From Nipponacmea schrenckii (Eukaryota > Mollusca > Gastropoda > Lottiidae): DNA of 64,000 nt. Positions 12,601 to 23,800 of the stretch are shown here, piece by piece. The stretch is taken from assembly GCA_030562195.1 (NCBI GenBank), contig CM060202.1, forward strand, positions 22,368,317 to 22,432,316, written 5' to 3'. The translations under genes and the position numbers were made by a program. Each line of letters opens with the position of its first letter. Position 1 is the stretch's first letter. The notes under the pieces are model-generated. The model searched no databases. It had not been told where the DNA came from and saw only the letters and a list, made by a program, of their open reading frames with translations.

Positions 12601-14493
12601 CTGTAATATATATTATAATGAAATGAATAGAGTCCTATTTCTTATGTACAGGAAACGCCATGCAGTGTGTAATTAGGGAATTTTGTCAGGACAGTGGCAT
12701 AAGCCTACTCTTTTTGAAATTTCGAACTGTCGAAGAATCCTTAACATAGCCTATAGCACATGGAGCCTTGGTTTATTGTCCCATCTGAACGACTAGACAA
12801 GAAGTGAGTTCAATATAAGAATAAAGTTAAGAATAGTATTAATAATAAAGTACCTGTGACCAATTAGAATAATAGGAGGAGGGTCTTCCCCATATAAACT
12901 TTTAATCACCTCCCCAACATCACTGTAATAAAACACAAAATATATACTGGTACTGGTAATTATACTATTATAAGAATGAAGGCCCCATTGATCTGGTGTG
13001 TATGGCCAAGTCCTACCAGACAGAGAAACACCCTTACCAGCTCCCTTACATCACTGTAATAAAACACAAAATATATACTGGTAATCTATACTATTATAGA
13101 ACTTTCTTTTAGGGCAACCATTGATATTGTATATACGCCCAACCCAACCTGACAGAGAAACACCCTTACCAGAACTTATATTGTGTTTAATAATACTAAA
13201 AATAGAAAGATAAAAACAGTCACTACTGACCTTGACATTGTTTCAGCACTAAGATCTTTGTCATCTGATGTCACACTGTCACCATGGCCACGTAAATCTA
13301 TGGCAGCACAACGACATGTCACTAGATGAGACACCATGTTCTGAAAATAAAATAGAAGTGAAGGAAACATTCATATTTATAAAAGAAACAACCATGGCAA
13401 AATCTGTTTGTGGTGGTCTTCGATAAAATAAATATTCTTACAACAATTGAGTCAACAACTGACCCATCTTAGCGGTTGGTAGGTGTCTATAGAATTGGTT
13501 ATAGTTTAATAAGCATGAATCTTAATAATGGGCTGAATGTTGGTAAGAACTTACTGCCAATAAAGCCCATGACAGCCCAGAGAAGCCTCCACCATGGAGA
13601 AATACTAAAACAGGCCCTGTTTCTCCACACTCATAAACACGAAATGTCTGGACATTGGAGGTAAGGACTATCGCAGAATTAATCTGAGAAATTGTGTTTT
13701 TAAATAAAAATTACCAATTAATTTAAAACATTCAGTTCAGATATACTTAAAAATAGGTTTATTAATGTAAACTGGTTCTAAATTATAAAACAAATTTTTG
13801 AAAGATTCCCTTAGCTTTTTTAGAGCATGTTGTCTTCAAAACTTCTGTTTAAATTGAGAAAGGATACATTGTTGTCTTTAGTTTTGACATCATGTTTCGA
13901 TTGGAAGTATTTATCCCAATATACAGGCGTGTAATCCCTTCTCTTAATCTGGGCTCTTCTACCAGGATTCCTGAAATTGAGGGATAGACAATAATCAGAG
14001 AGTTAAGTACCGAACATAATACTTGCTGTATTTTCTACTTGTTGCTTGAAGTAGTTGATTAGATAATATCAATTAAGGATAAAGCTTTGTTGTAGCAAGA
14101 AAGATCATATGAACAATGCCATGTATCAATCAATGGTTCCCCCTAAAGCCCACTTAAAGCCTCCCGACATATGGGAAAACAGTCATTAATTCAAATCAGT
14201 GATTCCAAGTCAAAAGGTTTGCAGTACACAGACAGGACTATTTCTTTTGATAAGACTCAAGAGACAGTGAAGCACCAATAAAAATGTAAACAAACAAATG
14301 CAGCTCAAATTTTCATTTCATGGCATGAATTATATATCATTCGTGCGATTGCCGCTGCAAAACTTAGACTTAAAATTGGCCTTATGATCTGTGCAATAAG
14401 TCTAAAAAGCATTTACAGCAATCCAGGGCCAATTGGGGGTTTAGATGGCAATCCAAATCTTTTTTTCATTAAATCCTTCTCAAAAGCAGACAT
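9661..14493 (-). CDS. PPME1: Protein phosphatase methylesterase 1, complete, 13 exons
   Basis: This alpha/beta-hydrolase removes the C-terminal methyl ester from the PP2A catalytic subunit and stabilises inactive PP2A. Exons on the minus strand are 14493-14417, 13970-13868, 13647-13555, 13340-13231, 12922-12854, 12600-12515, 12126-12036, 11689-11624, 11362-11188, 10750-10690, 10431-10321, 9963-9899 and 9732-9661. They total 1,179 nt, or 392 aa (human about 386), and every phase agrees. The N-terminus MSAFEK is typical. The oxyanion loop is LHGGG. The nucleophile Ser151 in GHSMGG is split by the exon 5/6 junction. Asp176 is in IDVVEG and catalytic His360 in GHAVHED. Exon 9 adds an acidic, Ser/Thr-rich loop of about 58 residues where vertebrates have about 14. 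The final TAA overlaps a strong donor (CC then GTAAGT), and vertebrate proteins carry a few more residues ending in Cys, so a tiny last exon further left (below 9661) is possible. A reverse-strand AATAAA lies at 9470-9475. Confidence 0.95.
9736..9870 (-). mobile_element. SINE-like repeat, family B fragment
   Basis: Shares 'TTTACAAGGATAACAACTTA' with the tail of family B. It lies in the last PPME1 intron. Confidence 0.6.
10010..10205 (+). mobile_element. SINE family A, 5'-truncated
   Basis: The body 'AAGGCCCTGTGTGCTACAGA' through the tail 'GAGTAGGATGTAAAACGCC' and CATTT lies within a PPME1 intron, in the orientation opposite to that gene. Confidence 0.75.
10815..11115. repeat. 20-bp minisatellite in PPME1 intron 9
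   Basis: About fifteen copies of a unit near TTGCCAAATGAAATGCTGAG. It lies about 75 bp left of exon 9 and about 65 bp right of exon 10 on the map. The 88-aa open frame through it is a repeat artefact. Confidence 0.9.
12386..12514 (-). mobile_element. SINE-like repeat, family B, ending at a PPME1 exon
   Basis: Contains 'CCATTTACAGCTGGGTGGAC' like the 6449 copy. It abuts the 5' splice site of PPME1 exon 6 (low end 12515). Confidence 0.55.
12645..12790 (-). mobile_element. SINE family A fragment
   Basis: Carries the complement of the family A body ('AAACGCCATGCAGTGTGTAA' and 'GGTTTATTGTCCCATC'). It lies in PPME1 intron 5. Confidence 0.7.
12922..13168. repeat. Direct duplication, about 130-bp unit
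   Basis: 'CACTGTAATAAAACACAAAA' followed by 'TATATACTGGTA' and ending 'GACAGAGAAACACCCTTACC' occurs twice (from 12920 and from 13052). Both copies carry the sequence that forms the PPME1 exon 5 acceptor, so the second is a potential decoy 3' splice site. Confidence 0.75.
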
Positions 14494-14813
14494 CTTGTTC
14501 CTGTCACGTGATCTAGTAATCGCTTCCGGCATAAATCTATTAAGCTAAATTAGAAATTATTTTTAAAATCAAATTAAAAAATGATTCTTTATTAAGAAGA
14601 TTTAAGTATTTATTTCCTTTTGTCAAAAATCAAAAACTCTTGTTATAAAAATCCAATTCACTAAAGTCCGAGACCATAGAAAATGGCGGACAAGTTTAGA
14701 CGAATGTTTGGATAGTTACACGAAGTTTTTCTTGAAATGTGAGAAATACAAGGATTATTTGTGAATGGAAAAAGTGTGAAAATGTAGGACTTGTTATAAC
14801 CCTATGCCCTAAG
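14494..14813. promoter_or_regulatory. Shared head-to-head promoter of PPME1 and C2CD3
   Basis: About 320 bp separate the PPME1 start codon from the first C2CD3 coding sequence. There is an E-box CACGTG at 14505-14510, an ETS-type CTTCCGG at 14523-14529 and a YY1-like AAAATGGCGGAC at 14680-14691. These motifs are typical of bidirectional housekeeping promoters. No TATA box is placed convincingly. An 11-codon open frame starts at ATG 14683 and may be a C2CD3 upstream ORF. Confidence 0.65.
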
Positions 14814-17800
14814 AAAAAAGGAAATGGCGAGAAATCGTCTAAAACTCGAGGTAAGTACCCTGATCCCTGATTTCGAACTGTCAAAAACCGTGTTTGTGCA
14901 TGTCAACAATGTCAAGCGGCATTTTTACAATGTCTTCTTGGCCAAGTGTCAAGTCTATTACAGCTTTAATTTTGGTCTTAATGTCCTTGCTAATACTCTT
15001 ATAACATAATTTTGAGAACAAAGTGTTGTCCTTTCTCCAATCTTAATGCCATTTAAATGATTTTACTCCCTCCATGCTGTGAAATTTGAAAAAATATTAA
15101 GAAAATTAAATGGAATGGAATGGGGTGGGGTGCCAATAGTAAGATATATAACTATTAACCCACATTCTAACATTTGATCTACTTTATGGTTATATTGCTG
15201 AATACACATTAGTTATTAGGCCTTATAATAAATAAGTATTGCAACACCAACTATTATTGTACCTTCAAAGCTTTTCTTATTCCTATCTCTATCCAACAAG
15301 GTTAGAACTTGATGTTCTATTTTCTGTCTCACATTTAGTTAAAATGTATGTACACAGTATTGCGTTAGTTAAATTTCTTGAAAGATTATATTCATTTGTT
15401 TAAAGATCACTCAACAGCAAAAAGGGTGGAATAATGCCGCTATCCTTGCAAAATTTCCCTCATTGCACACTGCATGGCGTTGCCCGTCTTCATTAGCCTA
15501 TTAGGTGCAGATGAGTAGAACGTAAAAATCTATTCATTTCATTTATTTGTATTAGTAATTAATTTTCATATCTGCAGATAAAATTGGTGATCAAATGATA
15601 GAAGATGTAAAAGTGTTCACGAGTTTGCCACCTCAAGTTGATGGACAGTTACGATGTTTCTGTAAGGTGGCTGTAGAAGAAATTATTTGGAGTACTGATA
15701 TATCTAACCCCCCTGTTTTAACTTTAGTCCGAACAAAATGGTGGGGCGAGGATGGAGAAGGATCTACATTCAAGTAAGTTGAATAATAGCTATTCTTTGA
15801 TTTTGATTCTTCAGTTCATTTATCCATGAGTTAGTCTATTGTCTGTATTCAACATCCTTTCTTTAGCAGTTCCAATTATAAAAACAAGCCTAGCCAAATT
15901 TCCCTCATTGCACCCTGCATGGTGTTGCCTGTCTTCATTAGCCCATTAGGTGCAGAAGAGTAGGACATAAAACATTAATATTTGATAATTGTGAATTATA
16001 TATTTTAGGCCAGTTGATATATTACAACAAGGGAAGACAACTTTCTGTACGACAGCCCGATATCCTATACGTTCAGGGTTAAAACAATTTACATCTTATT
16101 TAAACGATATGGGTTGTTTAACTCTAGAAGTGTTGTCTGGTCCAATGGCGGTACCTATTGGTACAGCTGAGATAACAGAAATTAGTTCTTTGTCTAATAT
16201 GAAACAAATTAGTGGGTAAGAATTGTTTTATTTGTTTTAACTCTAAAGTGAAAGTAAATCTGGTGACTTTTTCTAAATACTAATTGATAATCTCTTGATA
16301 TCATTCCCTTTTCATAAAATTATATACATTTCAAGAGATAATTATGTATACTTGCAGAAATAGACCTAAACAAGGTCTCTTTAGAAATCTCAAAATCAGA
16401 TTAATATGCAAATCTGGCTTGATGTTTTTTTGTGTTCTTTCTGTTGGAGAAAAGAGTAAAAAGTTAAATATTAATTTTTATTTCCTTTCTTTACAGATTG
16501 GTGCCAGTTTTTAACCCCCAAGATCAACAGATTGCTGAATTAAAAGTTTCTATTGTTTTAGAACCTTTAATGGGTAGGTTACCATTTTAGTGATTTTGTT
16601 GCTATGGAAATAAAAATCTAATAATCCTATATATAACTTTGAGCATTCTTTTTTTGCTTAATCTGTTCCCAAAAGAGGTAGGATTTAGAACTCTTGCTAT
16701 TGAATGAAAAAATGTTCATTTATATTATTATCTTTTACCTTATGTAACTTCTTCTGTTCCAGCTTCTTACGATAGTATGGGATCAGTACCAACCACAGAT
16801 ATCTCCATGGAAACACATGTTACCCAGGAATCAGCCTTACCTCACCGTGTTTTACCAGAGCCTCATTCTCATCTCCCTCCAAAACCAGACGATGATTTGT
16901 TCATTTCACCTGCTTCCCATTTGGTAAGAATCATAATTTTCTTTTGACTTTAAAGGTTAGTTTGTTTGGATCAGCCTTTTAGGTCATGATAAGCATCGAT
17001 TGTATTGGGGATTAGGTATGGTCTTAGTAGCCAACTTTGATTGGACACTTTTTAGTGATGAACAACTTTTGAAAAATCTTTTGAAATCTTGATTATATAA
17101 TGCTTCTTTTATAGAATGACAACTCTCAAAGAGGTGAAAATGGTATATCATTGAGATATGCTGACGACCTTCGTCAGACCTTGAACTATGAACTGCCTGA
17201 TTCCAAGGTGAAGGACATTGCTCAAGTGACCAATGGCAGCACTGTATCAATTACTGAAAATGGTGAAGTGGTGACAACTAGAGACAAATTCTCCCCACCT
17301 ACCAAACATCTGGTACACAGTGTTGATTCTGGGTTTAATTCAGTTAGAGGTAAGAAGAATTTCACATTTATTTGTTAAGATGCTTCTTATGATGATTCCA
17401 TGTTAAAATTTGTGACATATTGGACATTTTTTTTTAAATTGAGTTCTACGTTACATTTTCATCCGACTTTTATCTAGTCTGCAGTGTTTAGAATATATCT
17501 TATTTATGAGCTTAGCCAGGTTCGTTTCTGTTTTGGCACAATAGTTCACATATTGTCGTCCTATGAAATGAAGTAAAGGGAGTTAACTGTGTATGACTAT
17601 ATTTGTAGATGTACGACGGAGTGCTGAAGGATCTGATGTATTGTCTGTATTATTAAATCGTGGTAATAAATTACGTGAGGCTATGATAGTCTCAACTCTA
17701 CCACCAACAAAATCTACGTCACAGCCCGACAACCTGAATAACATACACGATTTGTCTTTTAGGTAGGTAGATTTTTTAATCCAATCTTTACTGTATTTCT

Positions 17801-20800
17801 TAAAATCTGGATTTCATATCAAGTTATGTTTTGGCGAATTAGGCCCTTGATCTTAAAGTGCATTGAAATATATCAAAATAAGTGAAAATATAGATTTCAC
17901 TACAGTAATGCAAAATGTGAACAAATATAGATTACATTAAATATTCAACATACAGAAATTAATATCACAGTATACTGAATAGTGGCACATATCTTTACAT
18001 TCATTAAAATGTCAAAATTTAGCAATTAACTTGTGACTTTTTAACCCTTCACAGAGTTATCATTTATAACTCAACATTTCCACAAAAATAATTCCACTTT
18101 ATCAAGAAAAGAATCAATTTATAAGTGATGGAAAGCAGTTAGATTAGAGTTTATGCATTATGAATCCAGCTTTGACAGTTGTCCCCCCATTGATTTAGTC
18201 TGCCCCCTATTTGTTCTCCAAGTCTCTGAAGAGTAAGCACCGCCACTGGACCATTGACTTCTGGATATCAATAACAAGATATGAAAATAATAAATATCTC
18301 TGTATGATTTCAGACATTCTACTGGTGACCTCTATACCGATTATTCCTCTCAGAAAAACGCCATGCCGTCCTCTTCCTCTAATACTGATACAGGGGTCAA
18401 GGCTGTTGACCTTGTTCTTCATTCTCCAGTTAGAAGCAGAGATTTTCAGGTATGTATCAAAAGAGTTAATCAAGGGAGAGTATATTACTACTTTTCATTA
18501 TGAAATATTTCATTTGATTGATATTCTTCCTCATGTGAAAAGTTCATTAGCTGCTACCATTTTTCGCTGGTATGTTGCTTTGGATTTTGTTTAGCAGTTT
18601 ACTTCAGAGAGTCCACAATGCTGATGTTGATTTTTTCATATCTTTATTAGACTATATTTGTATTGTAGATGTTGGAAATGGTGAATTCTAATAGAAGTCC
18701 TGGTTCCAGCCTGTCAAGCGATCCCGAGATACTCAGTGATTCCCATGATCCTTTACAGGAAGATGACATCATCAACGAGTTATTCTATAAATATTCAGTA
18801 AGTCAGACTCCTGGGACAATAATTTTAAAAAAATTCATGTTAAACATACTTTTGACAGTTGGCAATCCAGAAATAGTAGGCTAATGCTGCAGATTTTCCG
18901 CATTGCACCCTGCATTGTGTTGCCTGTCTTCATTCGCCCAATCAGGGACAAGTAGGTGTAAAACTCCATTCATTTCATTTTTAAAAGATGAACTAATTCT
19001 ATGTTATAAATGTTTTAATTTTAATTATTAATTGAATTTTAGGACAGTGAAGGAAGTGCCTTGAGTGATTTCAGTCCTGAAGAACCTGTGAGAGCTGCTA
19101 GGGCAAGGTCAAGATCAGGAGGCAGGTCAAAGTCTGGAGCAAGGTCACGGTCAAGGTCAAACTCTACTGGCAGGTCAAGGTCACGATCAAATTCTGCCTC
19201 ATCATTAAAAGATGTTGGAAATATGGTATGTAGACATTTCATTTTAATTTCTTGGATGTGAAAGTATGCGTGTATTAAAAAAGACAGTCTGGAAGGGTTT
19301 ATTTCATAAATGAGCCAAAAACAATCTTGATTGGATGTTCATCTATCCCATAATTGTATTTTCAGCGCCCACCATCTAGAAGGTCATCAATATCAACGTT
19401 ATCGAACATCCCAGTTTCGGAACCTGGGAAAAAGAAGAAAGTGTGTAAATCTAGATCTTCGTCCAAAACACAAACTTCAACGAACATTAAACGAAAGGGT
19501 AGTAAAAAACGTAAAGTGTCAAAAACGCGTAGTCGAGGAAGTAGTGTTAGTGATTATAGTGAAAGTGAAATGGCGTCCACACCTCGATCGGAAATATCTC
19601 GAGTCTCCTTCGATATGATGGATTCAGATCTGGAGGACACGGCAAAAGGTAAGTGACTTTGAAACAATAGAGATAGCCTCTTGCAATCCTTAATTTGATT
19701 CTCACCTGCCTTTGACACTGAAATAGCCCAGTTAGTAGCAAGATGAATTTTGTCAGATGTTGTTTGATGAAATAGCCTATGTGACAATAAAACTTTGACC
19801 AATAGCAAGAATATTTCCCTTTCTTAGAAATGTATGAAGGCATTGTTAAATGTTAGTGTGATTGGAGAAGAAGGTAATGGAGACTAGAAGATTGTAGTGA
19901 CACGATGTCAACTTTATTTGATTCACGTAATGGGGCCTCTATCTGGATTCAACATGGCTTATGCGTAATTTTCTAATTTAGTCAGAAAATGATCAAAATT
20001 TTTAACAATTAGCCATAAACTGAACATTTACTTCACCGATGTTATATTTTTCAGAACCCTCGGCATCAAGCAGTAAGAAATCTATCGATGGATTGAGTGT
20101 AGAAAGGTTAACATTATTAGGGCGAGTTCATGTTGCCCGAGTTTCCATCGACTCTTTAGATCTGAATGATTTAAATTCTTCAATCTCCAGTAAAAAGAGT
20201 TCTAAATCTTTTAAATCGGGGAAACCCCCACGCCCAGCGCCTAAAACCAAACGCCATAAGTAAGTTTTATTTTTCTATAACCTTTTTCAAAATTGAACCA
20301 TCTTCTTTAGCCCAATAGGTGCAGAAGAGTAGGACATAAAATTCATTTTATTTTAAAATTGACACTTAACCTGTGTTTTTTTTTCAAACTTTCAAACTAG
20401 GAGGTCTAGAAGTATAGATAGCTGTTGCTTTCATGAGATAATATGCAAAACTACTTACACCCCGAAGGGTCTCCAGTCTTACGCTTACAGATCTATTGTT
20501 ATATTGCCCATTATCATTAATCAAGATTTTTTATTTGACATGTTCATATTTATTTTCTTTATTTTTAGTACCTATTTTATTGAATATCAGTTTCCTGTTG
20601 TTGCCACCTCAAGAGATAAATATTCACCCCAAACGCCATGGCAACAGAAGTCATGAGAGTCGCATCTAAAAATATCAAAAATGGCAGTAAGTATTATTAA
20701 ATAATAACTCCATGATCTAGTATTAATTGACATTTGGGAAAGACCCCCCCTCTCAATATATAACTTCCTTTTAGAGTTGATCTGAAATGATTATTTAGTA

Positions 20801-23800
20801 GCATCATCAGATAACTGGAAAAATTCAGTTAATTAAAAACTATTGTATTTATGTTTTAGTGGTATCATTCAACCATCGTTCTGTATTTCCTATAATGTTT
20901 GATGGTACCTCCGTTGATAAATGGTGGAAGTCAGCTCTGATATTTAAAATATTTGCTCGAGAACCTGGCCAGAAAACAGTAAGTTAACTTTTCTTCTGTA
21001 AAGTTTTAACCTGAGGTCCTGGGTTCGATCCCTGTATAAGATCTTTAAATTTTTCAACCTTGCTTACCCTTGTCAGTAATACAGGTTGATATGGCTGGCA
21101 TGGAAATAAACTGAGGCCCTGTTTGCAGTTGGAAATTAAAAAGAATTAGGCTCTCCTGAAAAGATTAACCTCATTGCAAACTTCATATTGTTATCCATTT
21201 GTCATTATTTCAGCCTACAGCCATAGGTAGTTGCGGTTTCCCGTTAAAATCGATTCTTCGTTCTGATGGTTTATTTTTAAACCGAAGACTGGAGATTCAA
21301 GGAACAGGAAGGTCTGGTTCAGTGGTGAATGGGTCAGCACGTGGCTCTGGTTCTCTTCTGGGTAATTTACAGGTATGCTGTTTAAATTCTTTTTTTTATT
21401 TCTGTAGAAGTTACTCAACGTAGAATATTTTCATTGGGTACCCTAATGAGTTACAGGCTTGGGATGGATGAAACAATAAAACAAGGCCCTGTGTGCTACA
21501 GGCTGAGCATGTCAATAATTCCTCAACTATAGGATATAGAAAATAGGGTAGGCTAATTCAGCTGCCCTTGCAAAATTTACCTTATTGCACACTGTATAAT
21601 GTTGTCTGTCTTTATTAATTTATCATGTGCAGAAAATAGGTCAAGAATTTAGTTTATCTGACAATATAATTTCAGGTGTCTGTAGAATTGGCCTCAGACC
21701 ACAAAGATTTCTCTACGGCTCTGCTAGGACTAAGATAGCTGAGATGTCTGGTAAAACAAAGATTGTACCCCTACCTCAACCCACTCCAGCCCCACCCCCC
21801 ATAGTTTCTGATGCTATTATATCAGACCTTGAAAATCATATTAAAAACACACAAATAGGTAAGTTTTATAGCTCTTTTATACAAGGGACATGTTGTATTC
21901 GTTAACCTCTATAAATAATGGGAAGTTGGAAGTTTTCCAGTGGAAAGTAGCATTCGAATCCAATCAAACTACCGGTATAGGGAAACTGTCTGGAGCAACC
22001 CAACTTACTCATTGGGATTTACAATATAATCTGAATTTATATGAGACAAGTATGATAAAATTATTCTGAAATAAATTATGTTTTTGTTACAAAGCCCATG
22101 TGATCACTCTGTTTTTTATTTGAAATATTTGATGGGTAACTGCACTATTTTTATTTTAGACTTGTTGGAATATTTTGTGACTTTCTTGATCTATAAAAAT
22201 TGTAATATTTTAATGTTTCAGTCACTTCTCAACCATCCGTCCAACAACATCCAATCACTGATTCATACCCATCATCTTCAACCAATCATATTGCTCAAAA
22301 TAGTCAACCAAATAAAGCTCCGTCCAATCAGACTTCACAGAACATATTGCCTTCAACCAATCAACAGCCTTATATTAATCAACTGCCTTCAACAACCAAT
22401 CAGCAAGTAGACAATATTGTGCCTAACCAATCAGAATTCAGAAGTCATCCTAATCCACCATCTACTATGTATCATCAACTTCCAGCGACTAAACCAAATA
22501 TTACTGCAGATGATGTTGAGGTTGGTACATTATGCTATTCAAATTTCATCTTATGTCTTTGATTTTCTGACAGTATTTTTCAGCCTTTACTGTTTGAACA
22601 CTGAGTGTGAATAAAATAAAAGGTGCTATATTCTGCTCCTAAGTAATATGTAGTAACTATTGCTTGAAGTTTATTTCTGTTACATTTATGTGACGTGTCT
22701 CTTGTATATTCTCCGATGGATATTGGGAGGGCTCAAGATATATCTTGTCTGTAGTATTAATATTCTATTAAGAGTTGCCTCCCATTCGTCACAATTAAGA
22801 AGCCTAGTTAAATGATCCAAATCAATCTTGTCTTTACCTTCCTTCCCATGTTCTTTCCTAGGGAAGGCTGTTCTGTTGTTGATATGATTTATATATTTAT
22901 ATCAGATGTGTCTCTAGTATATGGTCTATTTGTGTTAAAAAAGTATATTTTGTCTCCCTGAGTCAATCATTGTTATTATATTTACAGGCATTAACATTAA
23001 ATATGGTGATTTATATACCTGATGGTCGTAATATTACTATACAGGGAATTCCCCCATTACATATGGTCAATAAACGACCGGTGTTAATCCATCAACAACA
23101 ACAACAACAATTGGGTAAATAATCTTCATATTTCTTAAATGATACTACTCTTTTGGTAAATTATTTCTAAGAAGGTCAATTGTGGCTTCAACAATAAGAT
23201 CAAACCGTTTTAAAATCACATTGATTGACAATAAAACTTGATTTAATGATTGACCCTAGATCTGAAACACTTAAAATCATCTCAAGTTAACATGAATAAA
23301 TTCTAAAAATTTAAACCTTTCCTTTAACAGGTAATCGTGATACAGCAGCCAGAAACACCTATCTAGTTTGCCGTATGTTTTGGTGTAATGATGCAGTCTC
23401 TTCCAACGTCTGCTGGGGCTCAAGTCAACCCAATTATAATTTCTTACAAATAGTTCCAGTTTTAATGACTCCTTCACTGTTAGAAAGGATGAGAAACAAT
23501 TTTATGATTATTGAAGTCTGGGATAAAAAGACTACAGCAGAAAATGACAAGGTATTGAAAAATTCAATTATTGTAGTCTGTAGTATTTATATGCTATTAA
23601 GAGTTGTCTCCCATTTCTCACCATTAAAAAGCCTAGGTTAAATGATGTGAGCACTTCTTCCTAGGTCCTCAAGTAGATCTATCCTGAATTTATATTAAAA
23701 AAATTCATGTTCAAAATGTAGCAGAACATTATATCTTGAGGAGCCAGAGAAATAATATTTGACCTTTTTAAAGTTAACACCATTGGTTTTAGTCAAGCAT

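Noticed and set aside
14824..15009. ATG 14824 as the C2CD3 start with a 61-codon ORF
   Set aside because: The frame does not match exon 2 after splicing, and the ORF reads into the intron.
18207..18594. Opposing ORFs of 88 and 127 codons
   Set aside because: They overlap C2CD3 exon 8 (18314-18449) in other frames and run into intron.
21627..21675. Upstream extension of C2CD3 exon 16 as an independent ORF start
   Set aside because: The Met at 21627 lies in intron/SINE sequence; family similarity begins at the 21676 acceptor.
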